From Gammaproteobacteria bacterium (GTDB lineage: Bacteria; Pseudomonadota; Gammaproteobacteria; JAJPIJ01), in the NCBI GenBank assembly GCA_035501935.1, contig DATJVC010000024.1, positions 62,001 to 126,000 on the forward strand: a stretch of 64,000 nucleotides of DNA. Direction: 5' to 3'. Both the position numbers and the translations under genes were made by a program. Below the pieces are notes generated by a model, which saw only the letters and a program-made list of their open reading frames with translations, was not told where the DNA came from and made no database searches. Below are positions 58,830-64,000 of the stretch, piece after piece; within the stretch, counting starts at the first letter, position 1; the number at the start of each line of letters is the position of its first letter.

Positions 58830-60362
58830 ATGAAAAACCCGGTGGAATTTGGAGTGAAAAGCGGTGCCGCGGAAAAACAGCGCGGTGGGTGCGTCATTGT
58901 GGGCGTATTCGAGACCCACAAACTTTCTCCGGCGGCAGCGGCGCTGGACCGCGCCTCGCGGGGCTTTATCTCCGGCGTCGTGCGCCGCGGCGATCAACCG
59001 GGCAAGCCCGGGCAGACGCTGCTGCTGCATCATGTGCGGGGCGTGGCCGCCGAGCGGGTGCTGCTGGTGGGCGTCGGCCGCGAGCGGGAACTGGATGAAT
59101 ACAAATTCCGCAGAATAAACGCCGCCGCCACGGAGGCCCTGCGCAAGACCGGAGCAGCCGATGCCGTCAGCTATCTGCCGGAACTCGGCGTGCACGACCG
59201 CGATACCGGCTGGAAGGTGCGCCACGGCATCGAAGCGGTGCTGGAAAGCGTGTACGTGTTCGACCGCCTGAAATCAAAAAAGCGGGATCTCCCCCCACAG
59301 CCCCTGCGCCAGATGACATTGATGGTGGAGCACGGCGAACTGGCGGCGGCGGAGGAGGGCGCGCGCATCGGCCTGGCCGTGGCCAATGGCGTGCACCTGG
59401 TCAAGGACCTGGGCAATCTGCCGCCGAATATCTGCACGCCTACCTATCTCGCGGATCAGGCGCGCGAGCTGGCCAGGACGCATCGGAATCTCAAGGTCTC
59501 CGTGCTCAAGCGCGCGGAGATTGAAAAGCTGGGCATGGGCGCCTTCATGGCCGTGGCCCGCGGCAGTCACGAACCGCCCCGCCTGATTGTCATTGAATAT
59601 CGCGGCGGCGGCGCGGTAATGGCGCCGGTGGCGCTGGTGGGCAAGGGCATCACCTTTGACACCGGCGGCATCTCCATCAAGCCGGCGGCGGCCATGGACG
59701 AGATGAAATACGACATGTGTGGCGCCGCCACCGTGCTCGGCGTATTGCAGGCCGTGGCCGAGCTCAAGCTACCCCTCAATCTGGTCGGGGTGATCCCGGC
59801 CACCGAGAACATGCCCGGCGGCAACGCCACGCGGCCGGCGGATATCGTCACCACCCTGTCGGGGCAGACGGTGGAGATACTGAATACCGACGCCGAGGGC
59901 CGACTGGTGCTTTGCGACGCCATCACCTATGCCGAGCGCGAGTACAGGCCCGAGACCGTGATCGACATTGCCACGCTGACCGGCGCCTGTGTCGTTGCCC
60001 TGGGCAATCAGGCCAGCGGATTGTTCAGCAACAGTGAGCCGCTCGCGCAGGCGTTGCTGGCGGCGGGTGACACTGCCTGTGATCGCGCCTGGCGGTTGCC
60101 GATGTGGGAGGATTATCAGGCGGCGCTCGACAGCAATTTTGCCGACATGGCCAATGTCGGCGGCGGACGCGAGGCGGGCGCCATCACCGCCGCTTGTTTC
60201 CTCGCGCGGTTCGCGCGCAAGCTGCGGTGGGCGCATCTGGACATCGCCGGCACCGCCTGGCGCTCCGGCAAGCAGAAGGGTGGAACGGGCCGGCCGGTGC
60301 CGCTCCTGGTGCAATACCTGCTGGATCGCCATCGGAGCCGGAAGCCGGCCGCGAAGGCATGA
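58830..60362 (+). CDS. pepA: leucyl aminopeptidase PepA
   Basis: PepA is a cytosolic, hexameric dimetal leucine aminopeptidase, which in E. coli also works as a DNA-binding factor. The 510-residue protein has the non-catalytic N domain (KQRGGCVIVGVFETHKLSP) and the M17 catalytic domain with VGKGITFDTGGISIKPAAAM (metal Lys and Asp), DEMKYDMCGAATVLGVLQ and the signature NTDAEGRLVLCDAITYAERE. ATG at 58830 has GGAG five bases upstream and gives the MKNPVEFGVKSG start; GTG at 58818 is also possible. It is divergent from lptG and overlaps holC in ATGA. Confidence 0.95.
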   Translation: MKNPVEFGVKSGAAEKQRGGCVIVGVFETHKLSPAAAALDRASRGFISGVVRRGDQPGKPGQTLLLHHVRGVAAERVLLVGVGRERELDEYKFRRINAAATEALRKTGAADAVSYLPELGVHDRDTGWKVRHGIEAVLESVYVFDRLKSKKRDLPPQPLRQMTLMVEHGELAAAEEGARIGLAVANGVHLVKDLGNLPPNICTPTYLADQARELARTHRNLKVSVLKRAEIEKLGMGAFMAVARGSHEPPRLIVIEYRGGGAVMAPVALVGKGITFDTGGISIKPAAAMDEMKYDMCGAATVLGVLQAVAELKLPLNLVGVIPATENMPGGNATRPADIVTTLSGQTVEILNTDAEGRLVLCDAITYAEREYRPETVIDIATLTGACVVALGNQASGLFSNSEPLAQALLAAGDTACDRAWRLPMWEDYQAALDSNFADMANVGGGREAGAITAACFLARFARKLRWAHLDIAGTAWRSGKQKGGTGRPVPLLVQYLLDRHRSRKPAAKA

Positions 60363-60796
60363 CCCGCGTCGATTTTCATGTTTTGCCAATTGATGGCAAG
60401 ATTGGACACGAACGCTGGGCCTGCAAACTGGCAGCCAAGGCGTGGAAGCAGGGCCACCGGATCCACGTGCACACCGGCGGCGAAGCGGAGATGATGCGTA
60501 TGGATGAATTGTTATGGACCTTCCGCGACATCAGCTTCCTGCCGCATGCCCCGCTGGGCGATCCGACGGCGGGTGGTGTGGCGATCACGCTGGGGCATGG
60601 TGACCTGCCGCCGGAGAGCAATGAAGTCCTGGTGAATCTGGCCCACCCCGTGCCGTCTTTTTTCAGCCGTTTCGAGCGGGTGATAGAGATCGTGCCCGCG
60701 GAGGCGGAGGCGCGGGCCAACGCCCGCGAACGCTACCGCTTCTATCAGGAACGCGGGTACCCGTTGCAGAATCATGACATCCGCGGTGATGACTGA
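60359..60796 (+). CDS. holC: DNA polymerase III chi subunit
   Basis: HolC (chi) links the clamp loader to SSB at the replication fork. The 145-residue protein has the family layout: VDFHVLPIDGKIGHERWACK, LAAKAWKQGHRIHVHTGGEA, MDELLWTFRDISFLPHAPLG, and NEVLVNLAHPVPSFFSRFER. The ATG at 60359 overlaps the pepA stop (ATGA), as in many gammaproteobacteria; the frame is open further upstream but inside pepA. It overlaps the next gene by 23 bases. Confidence 0.93.
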   Translation: MTRVDFHVLPIDGKIGHERWACKLAAKAWKQGHRIHVHTGGEAEMMRMDELLWTFRDISFLPHAPLGDPTAGGVAITLGHGDLPPESNEVLVNLAHPVPSFFSRFERVIEIVPAEAEARANARERYRFYQERGYPLQNHDIRGDD

Positions 60797-61562
60797 TCCC
60801 ATTCCCGATCAGCAGAAACCGACCACGTCCACACCGGATGCCTCCGGCGATTTGGTACAGGCCGTGGAGGCGCTGGATCATCTTATCGAGGCGAAAAAAG
60901 AAACGCTCTGTCATCAGGTTGATTTATTGTCCCAGGAGGAGGAAATACCGGCCCACCCCGAAGCGGTGCCATTGCTGACTGAACGCGTGGATGCAAAAGG
61001 GGGAATATCTCATTTACCGCAACCATCGGCGGAAGATTTATTTGCGGATGAAGACGAAAACAAGGTGCCTGAAACGGACCCGACCCGCGCCACCCAGCAA
61101 TTGATAGAGGAATTACGGGCCGTGATCGATGCGGGTTTGACACGCGTGGCCGAGACCACGCGCGCGGCGGTGACGCAGGAACTGCGCGGCACCGGCAATA
61201 TCACCAATCCCGCCGGCGCCGATTTCACGGCGCCGGCGGAATTGCGCACACTGGCGCATGCCGTGGATGTGACTTTAAAGCGGCACGGTCTGGGCTCGGC
61301 GCGGCAGGAAGAACTCTACGGCGAGTTGATCAGCGAACTGGGCCGCATACTGCGCGTCGGACTGGAATGGCTGCACCGTAACATGGCGCTGGCGGTGAGC
61401 AACCGCCTGCAGGCGCGGGCCCGGCGTCTGCTGCATGATACGGCGGGCGGCGATACCGCCCAGCAACGGGACTGGCTGGCCGCCGATGCACCGACGGTGG
61501 CGATGGGCGGCGAGAACGGCGATAATCCGCCGCATCATCACGGCGATCAACGCCCGCATTAA
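60774..61562 (+). CDS. hypothetical protein between holC and valS (DUF2486-like)
   Basis: A 262-residue soluble protein of unknown function. The first ~110 residues are acidic and low in complexity, with VEALDHLIEAKKETLCHQVD and a VPLLTERVD element that resembles the IPVLT motif of DUF2486 proteins found in similar places in other proteobacteria. The middle (RATQQLIEELRAVIDAGLTR, VTLKRHGLGSARQEELYGEL, ISELGRILRVGLEWLHRNMA) is helical. The end is His-rich (GDNPPHHHGDQRPH). The ATG at 60774 overlaps holC; ATG at 60789 is also usable. The association with holC hints at a replisome or clamp-loader link, without proof. Confidence 0.7.
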   Translation: MTSAVMTDPIPDQQKPTTSTPDASGDLVQAVEALDHLIEAKKETLCHQVDLLSQEEEIPAHPEAVPLLTERVDAKGGISHLPQPSAEDLFADEDENKVPETDPTRATQQLIEELRAVIDAGLTRVAETTRAAVTQELRGTGNITNPAGADFTAPAELRTLAHAVDVTLKRHGLGSARQEELYGELISELGRILRVGLEWLHRNMALAVSNRLQARARRLLHDTAGGDTAQQRDWLAADAPTVAMGGENGDNPPHHHGDQRPH

Positions 61563-61667
61563 CCGGAGCAGATACTGCATTGCCACGTCTCTCCTTTGTT
61601 TCGAGAGGGATGGTGCCGCGGATAGCGTGCCGAACCTGAACGTCCCTTCCGCACCAAACCACCACCC

Positions 61668-62342
61668 ATGCGCCTATTGATTACAAACCTGTGGATCGTA
61701 TTGTTTCTGATCTGCGCCCTGATTTTTTCGGTCTGGCCGGGCATCGATTTGTCCGTGAGCCACCGCTTCTACGATCCCGCTCGCGGTTTCTATCTGGCCC
61801 AGGGCTGGTGGCCGCAATTTTTCTATCAGTTGCTGGGGCTGAAGGCATTGACCTTGGTCGCCGCGTTCGGGCTGCTGTTTACGGGTGCGTTTTTCCTGCG
61901 TCGCAATGGGCAACTGTGGCGCTGGCGGATCATTTATCTTTTTCTGGTGCTGCTGCTGGGACCGGGATTGGTGGTGAACGTGCTGCTGAAGGAACACTGG
62001 GGCCGCGCGCGTCCCCATCAGATCATCCAGTTCGGCGGCACTGCGCGGTTCACGCCGGCGCTCGAACCGGCGCAAGAGTGTCCCAAAAACTGCTCGTTCG
62101 CCAGCGGCCATGCCGCACTGGGTTTTTATCCGTTGAGCCTGGGTTTCGTTTTTATGAGGTGGCGACGGTTCTGGCTGGCGGCGGGCATGGGTATCGGCGG
62201 ACTGGCGGGGTATTTCCGCATCATCCAAGGTGCGCATTTTCTGAGTGACGTGGTGTTTGCTTTTTTCGTCGTGTACGGCTCGGCGGCGATGATGCACAGA
62301 GTATTGCGCCGGCGATTGCTGCCGGCTGAAGCGAAGGCATGA
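61668..62342 (+). CDS. PAP2-family membrane phosphatase
   Basis: A 224-residue integral-membrane phosphatase of the PAP2 superfamily with six helices. The three catalytic motifs are intact: KEHWGRARP (~107-115), CSFASGHAA (~142-150, catalytic His) and [14 protein letters not shown] (~184-197, nucleophile His and Asp). Such enzymes dephosphorylate undecaprenyl pyrophosphate, phosphatidic acid or lipid A; sequence alone does not decide. It lies 105 bases after the DUF2486-like gene, and its TGA overlaps an ATG in frame with valS (ATGA at 62339), suggesting coupling. In E. coli holC and valS are adjacent, so this is an insertion in the cluster. Confidence 0.85.
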   Translation: MRLLITNLWIVLFLICALIFSVWPGIDLSVSHRFYDPARGFYLAQGWWPQFFYQLLGLKALTLVAAFGLLFTGAFFLRRNGQLWRWRIIYLFLVLLLGPGLVVNVLLKEHWGRARPHQIIQFGGTARFTPALEPAQECPKNCSFASGHAALGFYPLSLGFVFMRWRRFWLAAGMGIGGLAGYFRIIQGAHFLSDVVFAFFVVYGSAAMMHRVLRRRLLPAEAKA

Positions 62343-62344
62343 AC

Positions 62345-64000
62345 ATGGATAAAGTCTACGAACCAAAACTGATTGAAAAGAAATGGGCGGAGACGTGGGA
62401 GCAACGCGGTTGGTTCCAGCCCGCGAAAACGGGCGAACCCTACTGCGTCATGCTGCCGCCGCCGAACGTCACCGGCAGCCTGCACATGGGCCATGCCTTC
62501 CAGGACACGCTCATGGACGCGCTCATCCGTTATCACCGCATGCGCGGCCGCCGGGCGTTGTGGCAGGGCGGCACCGATCATGCCGGCATTGCCACGCAAA
62601 TGGTGGTCGAGCGGCAATTGGCGCAGAAAAGCAAGACCCGTCACGATCTGGGGCGCGATGACTTTGTCGCGGAAGTCTGGCGCTGGAAGGAGGAATCCGG
62701 CGGCACCATCACGCGCCAGTTGCGACGCATGGGCGCGTCGCTCGACTGGACGCGCGAGCGCTTCACCATGGACGAAGGGCTGTCGAAAGCCGTCACCGAG
62801 GTTTTTGTGCGCCTGCATGAAGAGGGCCTCATCTACCGCGGCAAGCGGCTGGTCAACTGGGATCCGATGCTGCACACGGCCATCTCCGATCTCGAAGTCA
62901 TCGCCGAGGAAGAGCAGGGCCAGCTCTGGCACATTCGCTATCCATACGCCGAGGGCAGGGGCCACGTCGTCGTCGCCACCACGCGGCCGGAGACCATGCT
63001 GGGCGATGCCGCCGTCGCCGTACACCCGGAGGACGAGCGCTATAAGCATCTCGTCGGCAAACAACTGGTTCTGCCGCTCACCGGCCGTAAGATTCCAGTT
63101 ATTGCCGATGAATATGTTGATCCGGAATTTGGATCAGGCTGCGTGAAAATTACCCCCGCTCACGATTTCAACGACTACGCTGTCTGGCAAAGGCACAAAG
63201 AGGAAGATTGTTTCAGATCGCAACCACAAAATGGCTTGATCAATATCTTTACTCCTGATGCTTCAATTAAGAAGTCCGAGCTAGACGATTTTACTTGGGG
63301 TCATCGAGCCGTAGATAGAAAAGGTGTGGAGGTTGCCGATGGAGAAGGACTCACGGGAGCGTTAACGTACACGCTAATCCCTGAAATATTTCGTGGCATG
63401 GATCGGTTCAAGGCGCGCAAGCAAATCGTCTCTGATCTGGAGGCGCAAGGCCTGATCGAGAAGATTGAGCCGCACAAACTGATGGTGCCGCGCGGCGATC
63501 GTTCACATGTCGTCATCGAGCCGTATCTCACCGATCAGTGGTACGTGAAAATCGAGCCATTGGCGAAGGAGGCGGTGCGCACGGTCGAAGACGGCCGGAT
63601 CAAATTCGTCCCGGAAAACTGGGCCAAGACCTACTACGAATGGATGCGCAACATCCAGGACTGGTGCATTTCGCGCCAGCTGTGGTGGGGCCACCGCATC
63701 CCGGCATGGTACGACGAGCAGGGCAGGGTTTACGTCGGCCGCACTGAAGAGGAAGTGCGCGCGAAGCACAAACTGCCGGCCAAGATGAATCTTACACAGG
63801 ACGTAGATGTGCTCGACACCTGGTTCTCTTCCGCCCTGTGGCCGTTCTCGACGCTGGGCTGGCCGGAGCAGACAGCGGAGTTGAAGGCCTTTTATCCCAC
63901 CAGCGTGCTGGTCACCGGGTTCGACATCATCTTTTTCTGGGTGGCGCGCATGATCATGATGGGTTTGAAGTTCATGGGTGACGTGCCATTCCGCGAGGTC
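62345..64000 (+). CDS. valS: valyl-tRNA synthetase, partial (3' end beyond window)
   Basis: ValRS charges tRNA-Val and edits mischarged Thr. The first 552 residues of ~940 are visible. They show [20 protein letters not shown] with the HIGH-type [24 protein letters not shown], the editing domain CP1 ([34 protein letters not shown]) and [16 protein letters not shown] with [20 protein letters not shown] near the edge; KMSKS would come next. ATG at 62345 gives [14 protein letters not shown]; an ATG at 62339 overlaps the PAP2 stop. Bases ~63,090-63,400, inside CP1, are AT-rich and hold a segment longer than E. coli ValRS. No stop interrupts it. Confidence 0.93.
   Translation, partial: MDKVYEPKLIEKKWAETWEQRGWFQPAKTGEPYCVMLPPPNVTGSLHMGHAFQDTLMDALIRYHRMRGRRALWQGGTDHAGIATQMVVERQLAQKSKTRHDLGRDDFVAEVWRWKEESGGTITRQLRRMGASLDWTRERFTMDEGLSKAVTEVFVRLHEEGLIYRGKRLVNWDPMLHTAISDLEVIAEEEQGQLWHIRYPYAEGRGHVVVATTRPETMLGDAAVAVHPEDERYKHLVGKQLVLPLTGRKIPVIADEYVDPEFGSGCVKITPAHDFNDYAVWQRHKEEDCFRSQPQNGLINIFTPDASIKKSELDDFTWGHRAVDRKGVEVADGEGLTGALTYTLIPEIFRGMDRFKARKQIVSDLEAQGLIEKIEPHKLMVPRGDRSHVVIEPYLTDQWYVKIEPLAKEAVRTVEDGRIKFVPENWAKTYYEWMRNIQDWCISRQLWWGHRIPAWYDEQGRVYVGRTEEEVRAKHKLPAKMNLTQDVDVLDTWFSSALWPFSTLGWPEQTAELKAFYPTSVLVTGFDIIFFWVARMIMMGLKFMGDVPFREV

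Noticed and set aside
58293-59225. Open frame on the minus strand extending past lptG toward pepA as a possible lptF remnant
   Set aside because: It is in a different frame from lptG and lies over conserved pepA and lptG codons; its translation has no LptF features.
60104-60358. Upstream extension of holC
   Set aside because: The extra codons overlap the conserved pepA 3' end; the ATG at 60359 in ATGA gives the family-length protein.

Overview
The window is 64 kb of GC-rich, gene-dense chromosome, with no insertion sequence, CRISPR array, rRNA or tRNA that I could see. Gene orders point to a free-living gammaproteobacterium, perhaps Chromatiales- or Acidiferrobacterales-like: rpmH-rnpA-yidD-yidC-mnmE opposite dnaA-dnaN-gyrB, coaBC-dut-algC-argB-slmA, pilT-pilU beside yggS-proC-yggT, and pepA-holC-valS. 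I cannot name a species. No gene-free stretch exceeds 300 bases.

Layout. 1-7 kb: hemD (cut by the edge), arfB, then two large paralogous proteins built as cyclic-nucleotide-binding domain x2, rhodanese and a ~430-residue coiled coil, flanking a tiny DUF465 gene. 7-16 kb: a Rap1a-fold secreted protein, a 1,071-residue Sel1-repeat protein, an mgtE / yihY / Ca-H exchanger run, and a DUF1631 gene. 16-18 kb: an orphan bufferin-like Cys-rich peptide, a phasin with a recognisable promoter, and a CRP-family regulator. 18-28 kb: an MscS-type channel, a PyrK-like flavoprotein, three tandem PilT/PilU motor ATPases, and the yggS-proC-yggT-yggU cluster. 28-37 kb: exonuclease III, pyrE, then slmA-argB-algC-dut-coaBC (leftward), and radC.

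37-46 kb is the replication-origin neighbourhood: gyrB, dnaN and dnaA leave leftward and rpmH, rnpA, yidD, yidC and mnmE rightward, with two tandem DnaA boxes between. recF is missing from its usual place between dnaN and gyrB. The 43-base junction left there carries an exact 16-bp parS site. gyrB (5' part) and dnaN are clearly more AT-rich than their neighbours.

46-55 kb is a nitrogen-scavenging module in the same order as the E. coli ydcSTUV-patD operon: polyamine-type ABC importer, aminoaldehyde dehydrogenase and a PuuR-like regulator, with a divergent omega-amino acid:pyruvate aminotransferase and alanine dehydrogenase. Together these could import polyamines, oxidise the aminoaldehydes and release the nitrogen as ammonium through an alanine/pyruvate cycle. 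55-64 kb holds a poly-gamma-glutamate hydrolase-family gene, an alpha/beta hydrolase, an RDD protein, lptG without lptF, and pepA-holC-(unknown)-PAP2-valS, where valS runs off the right edge and contains an AT-rich internal patch.

Best candidates for something new: the paired CNB-CNB-rhodanese-coiled-coil proteins with DUF465; the parS-for-recF junction; the Sel1 protein with three FFKRLFGK-type motifs and a C10 tract; and the orphan bufferin.
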